Shown here piece after piece: positions 1 through 7,208 of a DNA stretch of 64,000 nucleotides (position 1 is its first letter; each line of letters starts with the position of its first letter). The DNA comes from Salinicola acroporae (GTDB lineage: Bacteria > Pseudomonadota > Gammaproteobacteria > Pseudomonadales > Halomonadaceae). The stretch is taken from the NCBI RefSeq assembly GCF_003206615.1, contig NZ_PZJW01000001.1:186001-250000 (forward strand), in the 5' to 3' direction. The position numbers were made by a program, and so were the translations under genes. The notes beneath the pieces are model-generated. The model did no database searches, was not told the DNA's origin, and saw only the letters and a list, made by a program, of their open reading frames with translations.

Positions 1-378
1 AACCTGCTGCGCGATGAGCGCGAGGGCTCATCGAGCTGGAACGATGGCGCGACCCGCCAGTTGATCGGCTCTCGAGTACAGATCCGCTCGCCAACCTTCA
101 TGCGTGGGCGAACGCTCAACGATACCTTCCTGATCATCGACGAGGCCCAGAACTTCACGCCCAAGCAGCTCAAGTCGCTGGTGACGCGCGCTGGACGCAA
201 TACCAAGATCGTCTGTCTGGGCAACGTGGGCCAGATCGACACCCCCTACCTGACGGCCAATACCTGCGGCATGGCAGCGGTCGTGGAACGCTTCCGCGAC
301 TGGCCCCATGCCGGCCATATCACGCTGAGAAGCGTCGAGCGCTCCCGGCTCGCCCTGGCGGCGGAGGAGCTGCTGTAG
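1..378 (+). CDS. PhoH family ATPase, C-terminal part (cut by window edge)
   Basis: The reading frame is open from the first base and ends at a TAG at 376-378, so only about the last 125 residues are present. The visible part carries a Walker B motif (FLIIDEAQN), followed by a conserved GNVGQIDTPYLT segment and an ERSRLA tail. This matches the C-terminal half of PhoH2-type P-loop ATPases, which usually carry an N-terminal PIN ribonuclease domain of about 150 residues. The Walker A motif and any PIN domain would lie before the window. The family couples ATP hydrolysis to RNA unwinding or cleavage. A strong hairpin follows the stop codon. Confidence 0.85.
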   Translation, partial: NLLRDEREGSSSWNDGATRQLIGSRVQIRSPTFMRGRTLNDTFLIIDEAQNFTPKQLKSLVTRAGRNTKIVCLGNVGQIDTPYLTANTCGMAAVVERFRDWPHAGHITLRSVERSRLALAAEELL

Positions 379-411
379 CGCGCTTGTCGCCGCTCGTCCC
401 ACCAACGCAAA

Positions 412-435
412 ACACCCCGGCCGTGGCCGGGGTGT
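412..435. terminator. Hairpin terminator between phoH and the convergent zinc-ribbon gene
   Basis: A perfect 11-bp GC-rich inverted repeat (ACACCCCGGCC, 2-base loop, GGCCGGGGTGT) lies 34 bp after the phoH stop and 25 bp before the stop of the opposing gene. There is only a weak T-run. It could serve both strands. Confidence 0.65.
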
Positions 436-459
436 CGTCGTCGATACACTGACGAACCG

Positions 460-702
460 CTATCGCTCGTCGTCAGTGGACGGCTTCTTGTTGTTCATCA
501 CGTCCTCGATCAGTTGCTCGGACTCGCTACGCGGGGTCTCCGCCATGATCCGCTCGGCCTCCTCCCAGGCACAGACTTCCGTGTTGCAGGACGTGCAGTA
601 GACCAGGTCATCGGGGGATTTGGCCTGGGAGACCTTCATCATGTGGTTGCCGCAGTTAGGGCACCCCTTGGGCATACGAAACTCTTCGGAGAAGTCTGAC
701 AC
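460..702 (-). CDS. Small zinc-ribbon protein, function unknown
   Basis: This 80-residue protein has two cysteine pairs, C14-P-N-C17 and C36-T-S-C39, plus C44, with H20 nearby. That arrangement suits a single zinc ribbon. The C-terminal third is acidic and probably helical (EEAERIMAE...EQLIEDVMNN). The start is preceded by a purine-rich stretch (AAGGAG) about ten bases upstream. It stands alone, convergent with phoH across a terminator. Zinc ribbons of this size often bind RNA, DNA or RNA polymerase, but nothing here shows which. Confidence 0.75.
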   Translation of the reverse strand: MSDFSEEFRMPKGCPNCGNHMMKVSQAKSPDDLVYCTSCNTEVCAWEEAERIMAETPRSESEQLIEDVMNNKKPSTDDER

Positions 703-804
703 GGCATCACTCCTTGTCGGCCGTTGAAGGTCTGCCTCCAGTGTAGTCGAGTTGCGGCGTATTGCGGCGACATCTCCCGCTTTCGAGCCGGACCGCCTCG
801 GACA

Positions 805-1434
805 TCAGCGCCGCCAGACGACACAGAGGTTGTTCGCCGGCAATTCGTGCACGGCGTCGCGCTTCAGGCCGTTGTACCCCGCCAGCCGCTCCACCGCTTC
901 AAGATCGCGAATCCCCCAACTTGGGTCACGCGCCCGCAGATCGTCATCGAACGCCGCATTGCTGGGCGCAGTATGCTCGCCATGGCGCCGAAAAGGACCG
1001 TAGACGATCAGCACGCCGCCCGCGGGAAGCTGGCGCCCGGCTGCGGCGAACAGCGCCTCGCTGGCCGCCCAGGGCGAGATGTGCAGCAGGTTGATACAGA
1101 CCATGGCCGCAAGATCCGGCAACACCGGCCAGCGCCCGGTGACATCCAGGCGGACCGGCGCTGCCAGGTTATCCAGCGCCTCGCTCTCCCGCCAGGCAGC
1201 GATCGAGGCCAGCGCAGTCTCGCTGGAATCCGTCGGCTGCCAGCAAAGGGGCGCCAGGTGACGGGCAAAATAGACCGCATGCTCGCCACTGCCGCTGGCG
1301 ATCTCCAGTACCCGCCCTGCGCTCGGCAGCGTCGAGCGCAGTACCGCGAGAATCGGCTCGCGATTGCGCCGGGCGGCGGGGCTGGAGAGACGCCGGTCGT
1401 TGTCCCCCTGGTCCAGACTATCCATGCTGTTCAT
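805..1434 (-). CDS. DUF938 family SAM-dependent methyltransferase
   Basis: The 209-residue protein shows the class I methyltransferase motif I at about residues 42-55 (VLEIASGSGEHAVYFA), and the family signature INLLHISPW later. The family (DUF938/UPF0585) has about 200 residues and no settled substrate. The ATG at 1434 has GAGGG seven bases upstream. It lies 10 bp behind the esterase gene on the same strand, so the two are probably co-transcribed. The assignment to the family is firm; the methylated substrate is unknown. Confidence 0.85.
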   Translation of the reverse strand: MNSMDSLDQGDNDRRLSSPAARRNREPILAVLRSTLPSAGRVLEIASGSGEHAVYFARHLAPLCWQPTDSSETALASIAAWRESEALDNLAAPVRLDVTGRWPVLPDLAAMVCINLLHISPWAASEALFAAAGRQLPAGGVLIVYGPFRRHGEHTAPSNAAFDDDLRARDPSWGIRDLEAVERLAGYNGLKRDAVHELPANNLCVVWRR

Positions 1435-1444
1435 GACACCCTCG

Positions 1445-2110
1445 TCATTGAAATGTCGCGACCAACCAGTCGGCGATGTCGCGCGCCTGCTCGGGACACA
1501 GGCTGTGCCCCATCTCGTAGGTGCGGTAGTTGACCGGGTAACCCAGCGACTCGACCTTCCCAGCGCCCTCGCGTCCCAGAGGTTCGGGGACGACCGGATC
1601 GGCCGAGCCGTGGTGCACTTCGATGGGCAGGCGGCGGTTGGCGTCTGCCAGATCGATGCTGTCGGCGGTCGCGAAGTAGGTCGACAGCGCCAGCAACCCG
1701 GCCAGCGGTCGGGCGCAGGAAAGCGCCGCCTCGTAGGCCACCGCGCCCCCCTGCGAGAAGCCGGCGATCACGATTCGCCGGCTGTCGATCCCATCGGCAA
1801 CCTGGTCCTCGACCAGCCCGTGGACGCGCTCGGCGGAGGCCCGCAGTTGCTCGACGTCGACCCGGCGGCCGAGATTCATCTCGAGGATGTCGTACCATGC
1901 CGACATCGTCATTCCCCCGTTGACCGTCACCGGCAGTTGCGGGGCATGGGGCAGCACGAAACGCACGGCCAGTGATTCCGGCAATGCCAGCGCCGGTACC
2001 AGCGGCTCGAAATCATGACCATCAGCCCCTAGCCCATGGAGCAGAATGACACAGGCATCGGCCTTTTTTCCGTTCGATGGTTCAATGATCAACTCGCGCG
2101 CAGCTGTCAT
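1445..2110 (-). CDS. Carboxylesterase/phospholipase family alpha/beta hydrolase
   Basis: This 221-residue protein has the fold and length of bacterial carboxylesterase II (EstB-like) and acyl-protein thioesterases. The oxyanion motif LLHGLGADG is near residue 23. The nucleophile is S119 in GFSQGG. D171 in the GSADPVVP loop and H202 in the MGHS segment complete a standard catalytic triad. There is no signal peptide, so it should be cytosolic and hydrolyse short acyl esters or lysophospholipids. It is the first gene of a likely two-gene operon with the DUF938 methyltransferase. Confidence 0.88.
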   Translation of the reverse strand: MTAARELIIEPSNGKKADACVILLHGLGADGHDFEPLVPALALPESLAVRFVLPHAPQLPVTVNGGMTMSAWYDILEMNLGRRVDVEQLRASAERVHGLVEDQVADGIDSRRIVIAGFSQGGAVAYEAALSCARPLAGLLALSTYFATADSIDLADANRRLPIEVHHGSADPVVPEPLGREGAGKVESLGYPVNYRTYEMGHSLCPEQARDIADWLVATFQ

Positions 2111-2297
2111 GTTGGATCGTCCTCGTCGCCTGGTTGGTCCGGTTCGGGTTCGAAATTCTGACCATTCAGTTTAACGTGCCATCCGAAACCTTGCGCGCTG
2201 CGTAGGTCGATGAACCGATTCGCTTCACGCCCACCCGACGAACGCAGGTCAAAGCCATGTCGACCCCGAATCGCCCGACCCGACTCAAGGACGAGCC

Positions 2298-3977
2298 ATG
2301 ACGTTTTCTTTTCCCCAGGCGCCTCGCTGGCACCTGGTGCTGGGCCTCGCGTTGCTCAACATCCTGCTGCTGACACCGGAACTCCCGTGGGCGGGGTTTC
2401 CACCGCGACACTGGATCGCGCTCGAGGCACCGCTCATCGTCGGTCTGCTGGCTCTGCTACCCCCCTCGCGCTGGCGACGCTGGCTGTCCGGACTGGTCGT
2501 CCTGTTCGCGCTGGCGATCGTCTGCGGTGCCGCCGGCGACGCCTTGACACAGACCATGCAGGGTCGATCGCTGAATCTCTACACCGACATCAAGCTGATC
2601 CCCATCCTGATCGAGCTGATCGTCACCAATCTTGGCCTGCCGCTGGCCCTCGCAGGCTTGTCGGCCGCCGGCCTCGCCGCATTCGCCACCGGCCTCTTGC
2701 TGGCACGCCTGCTGCGCGGCTTCCACGCCCGCAATACGCCACGCGCGCTGGCGCTGCCGCTGATCCTGACCGGCGGTATCGGCCTGGCGGTCGTCAATGC
2801 CGTACCCATGGGCAACGCTCCGGCCGGGATTGACAGGCTCGGCCACCCCGCCGCCAGCTTCGTCATGTTCGAATGGCAGCGAGCCCAGGAGACACGCCAG
2901 GCGATGGCGACGTTCGGGCGCCAGTTGTACGACGACGATCACGCCTATGCGACGCCCGACGGCCAGGCGCTTCCCGGCTTGGCCAACACCGATGTCATTC
3001 TGGGCTTCATCGAGTCCTACGGCGTCGCGGCCCTCGAGCGCGAACCGTTCGAGGCCGAGCTTCGCCCACGCCTGGAGACGATAGAGCATCAACTCGCCGC
3101 CGCCGGCCTGTCGGTCGTCACCGGGCGTGTCACCGCCGCGACGCTTGGCGGCCAGTCCTGGCTCAATCACGCCACTTTCGCCAGTGGCCTGCCGGTCACG
3201 TCTCAGCTGCGGTTCGAGCTGATGATCAACAGCCCTCACTCGACCCTGATCGACGATTTCAAGGCAACCGGACACACCACCATCGCCATCATGCCTGGCA
3301 TCACCCGGGATTGGCCCGAAGGGGGCCTTTACGGCTACGACGAAATCCACACCGCCGCGAGCATGGGCTATCAAGGTCCCCCGATGGGCTGGGCCAGCAT
3401 GCCGGACCAGTTCACCTGGCAGCGGGTCGAGGACTATGCGCTGTCACGCCAACACGGGCCGAGCTTTACCGAACTGGCGACGTTGTCCAGCCATGCCCCG
3501 TGGTCGCCGGTCATCGACATGATCGAGGATTGGTCGAGAGTCGGCGACGGTCGGGTTTTCGATCGCTGGAAAGGCGCGGGCGACGATTATGCCTCGCTGT
3601 GGCAGGACACCGAGGCGATGCGCCGGAACTATGCTCCAGCCATCGACTACTCGCTGCAGGCAGCCACCGGCTTCGCCCGGCGCTACCTGGGCCGGAACCT
3701 GGCCGGTGGCGATCACGCCCTGATGATGGTCCTCGGCGACCACCAGGCCGCCCCGGCCATCATCGGCAGCAATCCCGGCAAGGATGTGCCGCTGCATGTG
3801 ATCAGCGACGATCCGACGCTGCTACGAGGATTCCTCGATAACGGCTTCCGCCCCGGCATGTTCCCGCCCGGTCCGGAAGCCGCGATTCCCATGGCGGGAA
3901 TGCGGGATCTCCTGCATCGGATCTACGGCGATGTCACTCCTGATGAGACGTCGCCGACTTCAGGTGCCGGCTCTTGA
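2298..3977 (+). CDS. Membrane-anchored sulfatase/phosphoethanolamine-transferase-like protein
   Basis: The 559-residue protein starts with about five hydrophobic segments in its first 170 residues, followed by a soluble sulfatase-fold domain. In that domain, NTDVILGFIESYG corresponds to the first metal-binding strand, HATFASGLPV contains the probable Ser/Thr nucleophile region, and VLGDHQAAP carries the D-H metal-ligand pair typical of LtaS and alkaline-phosphatase-superfamily enzymes. The layout suggests an enzyme acting on envelope polyol-phosphate or lipid head groups at the periplasmic face. Its last 44 bp overlap the 3' end of the convergent terC gene. The substrate cannot be told from sequence. 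Confidence 0.78.
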   Translation: MTFSFPQAPRWHLVLGLALLNILLLTPELPWAGFPPRHWIALEAPLIVGLLALLPPSRWRRWLSGLVVLFALAIVCGAAGDALTQTMQGRSLNLYTDIKLIPILIELIVTNLGLPLALAGLSAAGLAAFATGLLLARLLRGFHARNTPRALALPLILTGGIGLAVVNAVPMGNAPAGIDRLGHPAASFVMFEWQRAQETRQAMATFGRQLYDDDHAYATPDGQALPGLANTDVILGFIESYGVAALEREPFEAELRPRLETIEHQLAAAGLSVVTGRVTAATLGGQSWLNHATFASGLPVTSQLRFELMINSPHSTLIDDFKATGHTTIAIMPGITRDWPEGGLYGYDEIHTAASMGYQGPPMGWASMPDQFTWQRVEDYALSRQHGPSFTELATLSSHAPWSPVIDMIEDWSRVGDGRVFDRWKGAGDDYASLWQDTEAMRRNYAPAIDYSLQAATGFARRYLGRNLAGGDHALMMVLGDHQAAPAIIGSNPGKDVPLHVISDDPTLLRGFLDNGFRPGMFPPGPEAAIPMAGMRDLLHRIYGDVTPDETSPTSGAGS

Positions 3978-4935
3978 TCAGGCTGGCGACGGTGGTGACG
4001 ACCAAGGTGCCGAGAATGATCGACATGGAGAGCCAGATCGGGATTTCCGGCACCAGATGCAGCGGCTGGCCGCCGTTGATGAACGGCAGGCTGTTGGTAT
4101 GCATCGCCTCGATGATCAGCTTGACCCCGATGAAGGCCAGAATGAACGACAGCCCCAGGCTGAGATAGACCAGCCGGGTCAGCAGGCCGCCGAGCAGGAA
4201 ATAGAGCTGGAGCAGGCCCAGCAGGGCAAAGGCGTTGGTGGTAAAGACGATATAGGGCTCCTTGGTCAGCCCATAGATCGCCGGAATCGAGTCCAGTGCG
4301 AACAGCACATCGGTCATCCCCAGCGCCACCACCACCATGAACAGCGGGGTCACCAGACGCTTGCCGTTCCTGACCGTCAACAGGCGATCGCGGTCGAACT
4401 CGTCGGTGGCCGGTAGACGCTGCTGGATCCAGCGCACGATGGCATTGGGTTTGTACTCCTCGTTCTCGTCATGACCGCCCGCGCCCTCACGCACCAGTTG
4501 AATCGCCGTGTAGAGCAGGAAAAAGCCGAAGAGATAGAAAACCCAACTGAACTGCGCAATGGCAGCGGCACCGACCGCGATGAAGATGCCGCGCAGGATC
4601 AGCGCGATCACGATACCGATCAACAGCGCCTTCTGCTGGTAGGCACGCGGTACCGCGAACTTGGCCATGATGATAAGGAAGACGAACAGGTTGTCGACCG
4701 ACAGGCTCTTCTCGGTGATGAAACCCGCAAAATACTCGGCGCCATGCTGCGCGCCCCAGACCCACCACAGACCGCCCCCGAAGAGTATCGCCAGCGCGAT
4801 GAAGAAAACCGACCACCAGGCCGCTTCCTTGAAGGTGGGATCGTGAGGCTTACGCACGTGGGCGTAGAAATCGAAAATGAAGAGTGCGGCGATGCCGGCG
4901 ACAGTCGCCAGCCAGACCCAGACGGGTACGTGCAT
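3934..4935 (-). CDS. TerC/Alx family membrane protein (probable manganese exporter)
   Basis: This 333-residue integral membrane protein has about nine hydrophobic helices. It carries the TerC-family motifs EKSLSVDNLFVF near residue 75 and TDVLFALDSIPA in the second half, whose acidic residues are thought to handle the metal. The central cytoplasmic loop is charged (HDENEEYKP). E. coli Alx, a close family member, exports Mn2+ and is controlled by a yybP-ykoY riboswitch. The same kind of element sits upstream here, which strengthens the manganese assignment over tellurite resistance. The ATG at 4935 has GGAGG upstream. The 3' end overlaps the convergent sulfatase-like gene. Confidence 0.88.
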   Translation of the reverse strand: MHVPVWVWLATVAGIAALFIFDFYAHVRKPHDPTFKEAAWWSVFFIALAILFGGGLWWVWGAQHGAEYFAGFITEKSLSVDNLFVFLIIMAKFAVPRAYQQKALLIGIVIALILRGIFIAVGAAAIAQFSWVFYLFGFFLLYTAIQLVREGAGGHDENEEYKPNAIVRWIQQRLPATDEFDRDRLLTVRNGKRLVTPLFMVVVALGMTDVLFALDSIPAIYGLTKEPYIVFTTNAFALLGLLQLYFLLGGLLTRLVYLSLGLSFILAFIGVKLIIEAMHTNSLPFINGGQPLHLVPEIPIWLSMSIILGTLVVTTVASLIKSRHLKSATSHQE

Positions 4936-4968
4936 AGAGGAACCTCCGGTAGACGGTGAACGTCACCG

Positions 4969-5097
4969 AAAGTCTCTCCCGCTGCCCGCGGCCCCGTAAG
5001 CGGCCGTGGCAACCGATGATTCCGGGGCAATGTGGCCCGTGCTGACGAAATCATCGACCGGCGGCGCCTGACGCGCCAGCGGCGGAATACTCCCCTT
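4969..5097 (-). promoter_or_regulatory. yybP-ykoY manganese riboswitch in the terC leader
   Basis: Read on the minus strand, the leader begins with AAGGGGAGTA, the hallmark of this class. It continues through TTTCGTCAGCACGG and ends with a GC-rich stem-loop (GGCCGCTTACGGGGCC) and GGGAGAGACTTTC, about 34 bp before the terC start. The order and spacing of these blocks match the yybP-ykoY aptamer as found before alx and mntP. In that class Mn2+ binding raises expression of the downstream exporter. Seen: the conserved blocks. Inferred: ligand and mode of control. Confidence 0.8.
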
Positions 5098-5178
5098 CCG
5101 TGCTGAGCGCATTGTGTCTGCAAGTGGCGGACGACACAAGCCCGCCGACGCCGATTCCTGTCGAAGGCCGCGTCTAGC

Positions 5179-5496
5179 TCAAGGGGCAGACGCAGTACTG
5201 TCCGACGAGCGTTCGTGCTGGAGCGTTCCCTCCATCAGTTCCGCCCGTGATGCCGCGTTGCCGGGATCGCCGTCGTCCACGTCGTCACCGGATCGACGCT
5301 CTTCGCTGCTCATCTCGTACTGCGCGGAGGCGCCCTGGTTTTGCCCCTCATGGGTGTCGGCTTGCATTTCCGGATTCCGATGGGCGTCATCGGATGGCGG
5401 CGAATCGCCGGATTGCGCCATGGCGACGCCGGTCAATCCCACACCACCAACGACACACAGGATGGCGAGCCGACCAGCCAGTGAAGATAGCCGCAT
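5179..5496 (-). CDS. Small acidic secreted protein, unknown
   Basis: The start is set at the ATG at 5496 because AAGGAG lies eight bases upstream and because a clean signal peptide follows (RLSSLAGRLAILCVVGG, then GVAMAQ). The mature part, about 75 residues, is hydrophilic and rich in Asp, Glu, Ser and Gly with no cysteine. It looks disordered, as is common for exported proteins of halophiles. A longer upstream in-frame extension exists but has no signal-peptide logic. No family is recognised. Confidence 0.6.
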   Translation of the reverse strand: MRLSSLAGRLAILCVVGGVGLTGVAMAQSGDSPPSDDAHRNPEMQADTHEGQNQGASAQYEMSSEERRSGDDVDDGDPGNAASRAELMEGTLQHERSSDSTASAP

Positions 5497-5519
5497 GACT
5501 GACTCCTTACGTCGAATGA

Positions 5520-5543
5520 CCCCGCTCTCGGGAGAGAGCGGGG
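5520..5543 (-). terminator. Hairpin terminator after purU
   Basis: A perfect 10-bp inverted repeat (CCCCGCTCTC / GAGAGCGGGG) with a four-base loop lies about 70 bp past the purU stop, just before the small secreted-protein gene. It lacks a clear U-tract. It probably ends the sox-purU operon. Confidence 0.5.
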
Positions 5544-5611
5544 AAGCTTCCCGCTTCCTCGCGCCTATCGGTATAGAAGGTATCGCGCGACACGGCAAAC
5601 GGGAGGCCGGA

Positions 5612-6478
5612 TCATCCCGTCAATACCACGGTTCTTCCGGCGTGCAGGAAGACGCGCTTCTGCAGATGGTAGCGCACCGCCCGCGCCAGGGTCAGGCACT
5701 CGATGTCCCGCCCGCGCGCCACCAGGTCTTCCGGGTAGTGGGCGTGGTCGACCGCCTCGACGCCCTGGGCGATGATCGGCCCCTCATCGAGATCGTCGTT
5801 GATGTAGTGGGCGGTGGCGCCAACCAGCTTCACGCCCTTCTCGTAGGCCTGGTGATAGGGCTTGGCACCCTTGAAACCGGGCAGCAGCGAGTGGTGGATA
5901 TTGATCGCGCGACCGGCGAAGTGGTGGCACAGCTCAGGCGACAGCACCTGCATGTAGCGCGCCAGGATCACCAGCTCGGCCCCGCTCTCCTCGACTACCC
6001 GGCGCACCTCGGCCTCCTGCTCCGCCTTGGTCTCCGGGGTGATCGGCAGATGGTGATAGGGCAGCCCGTGCCACGCCGCCAACGGCTCCAGATCCGGATG
6101 GTTGGAGACGATGGCACGCACATCGATCGCCAGTTGCCCGGTCCGATAGCGATAGAGCAGATCGTTGAGGCAGTGGTCGGTCTTGGAGACCATGATCACC
6201 ACCGGCAGACGATAGTCCGGCGGGGTCAGCTCGAAATGCATGTCGAACGCCGACGCCCGCGCCGTGAACTGCTCGCGGAAGTCGTCGCCATTGAAATCGG
6301 CCTGCTCCGGCAGAAAGGCCGCACGGATGAAGAACTGCCCGCCGCGGTAGTCGTCGAAGGAGTGCAGCTCGGTGATATAGCAGCCCTGCTCCTTGAGGAA
6401 GCGGGTCACCACGTCCACCGTGCCCAGCCGACTGGGGCACTGGGCGGACAGAATCCAGCTGTTGTTTTCAGAGTGCAT
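5612..6478 (-). CDS. purU: Formyltetrahydrofolate deformylase PurU
   Basis: The 288-residue product has an N-terminal ACT domain (about 1-85) and a C-terminal formyltransferase-type catalytic domain. The NIHHSLLPGFKGAKPY motif supplies the catalytic Asn and His, and the Asp lies in DLDEGPIIAQ. It hydrolyses 10-formyl-tetrahydrofolate to formate and tetrahydrofolate in the cytosol. It is the last gene of the soxBDAG-purU operon, 49 bp after soxG. That position fits disposal of the one-carbon units loaded on folate by sarcosine oxidase. The start at 6478 matches family length; a longer upstream frame into soxG is not used. Confidence 0.93.
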   Translation of the reverse strand: MHSENNSWILSAQCPSRLGTVDVVTRFLKEQGCYITELHSFDDYRGGQFFIRAAFLPEQADFNGDDFREQFTARASAFDMHFELTPPDYRLPVVIMVSKTDHCLNDLLYRYRTGQLAIDVRAIVSNHPDLEPLAAWHGLPYHHLPITPETKAEQEAEVRRVVEESGAELVILARYMQVLSPELCHHFAGRAINIHHSLLPGFKGAKPYHQAYEKGVKLVGATAHYINDDLDEGPIIAQGVEAVDHAHYPEDLVARGRDIECLTLARAVRYHLQKRVFLHAGRTVVLTG

Positions 6479-6527
6479 GTTGGCTCCAGCCAGGCCTGGC
6501 CCCCGCCATGACGGGGGCTCTCGATGA

Positions 6528-7208
6528 TCAGGGCGACGCGGATTCCACGCGCAGCCCGTACTCGCGCCCGGCATCCCGCAGCCAGCGCACGCAGTAGTCG
6601 GCAAAGCTGCGCCGCACCACCAGCTCGAAGCGCTCTTCGCTGGGACGCCGCAGCACCACGCTGGTCTTGGCGAAGACGGTGCCTACCGCCTTGCCCACCG
6701 GCAGCCCATGCTCGTGCACGTCGTAGGTGACCGACTTCATCAGCAGCTCGCGCGCCTTCTCGCCGGAGAGTTCCAGCAAAGTCTGGCCGCCGCCGACGTT
6801 GACGATGGCGAAGTGGGCATCCCCCAGCCGCGCTCGCAGCCGATTCTCCAACTCGAACTCCTCGCCGGCGGGGACGATCACCAGCCACTCGTCCGGCGAG
6901 ACCCACTGCACCGAACGACTGCCCTCGGCGTCGAGCACCAGCCCCAGCGGCTTGCCCGGCAGGCTCACGCCGAGTTCGGCGCGCACCGCCTCGTCGAGGG
7001 TGATGGCGCCGCCGCGCAGCACCAGATGGCCGAGGAATGGCCGTTCGACCACCCTGATCTGCTCGGCCGCGCCACCTTCCTCGGTGACGCGCCCCTGTAC
7101 TCGGCTCCACTGCAGCGGCGACTCGGGGGTGACGCCGGCGTCGGCGCCCGGATGCGTATCGAAAGTGGCGGCGTTGCCGACACTCGCTTCGGAACGGGCT
7201 TCAGACAT
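6528..7208 (-). CDS. soxG: Sarcosine oxidase gamma subunit
   Basis: This 226-residue protein resembles SoxG, which is related to the folate-binding part of the T-protein family. Features are the SVQWVSPDEWLVI strand, the GGQTLLELSGEKARELL helix and the C-terminal SFADYCVRWLRDAG. It is the small subunit of the heterotetrameric enzyme that oxidises sarcosine to glycine and transfers the methyl carbon to tetrahydrofolate. Its start overlaps the soxA stop by 8 bp, so translation is probably coupled. The purU gene follows. Confidence 0.92.
   Translation of the reverse strand: MSEARSEASVGNAATFDTHPGADAGVTPESPLQWSRVQGRVTEEGGAAEQIRVVERPFLGHLVLRGGAITLDEAVRAELGVSLPGKPLGLVLDAEGSRSVQWVSPDEWLVIVPAGEEFELENRLRARLGDAHFAIVNVGGGQTLLELSGEKARELLMKSVTYDVHEHGLPVGKAVGTVFAKTSVVLRRPSEERFELVVRRSFADYCVRWLRDAGREYGLRVESASP

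Noticed and set aside
2457-3374. A 305-codon open frame antisense to the sulfatase-like gene.
   Set aside because: It is a low-complexity shadow; the plus-strand gene has membrane helices and catalytic motifs.
3934-4935. Naming the TerC gene as tellurite resistance.
   Set aside because: No other ter genes are nearby, and the manganese riboswitch upstream favours an Alx-like metal exporter.
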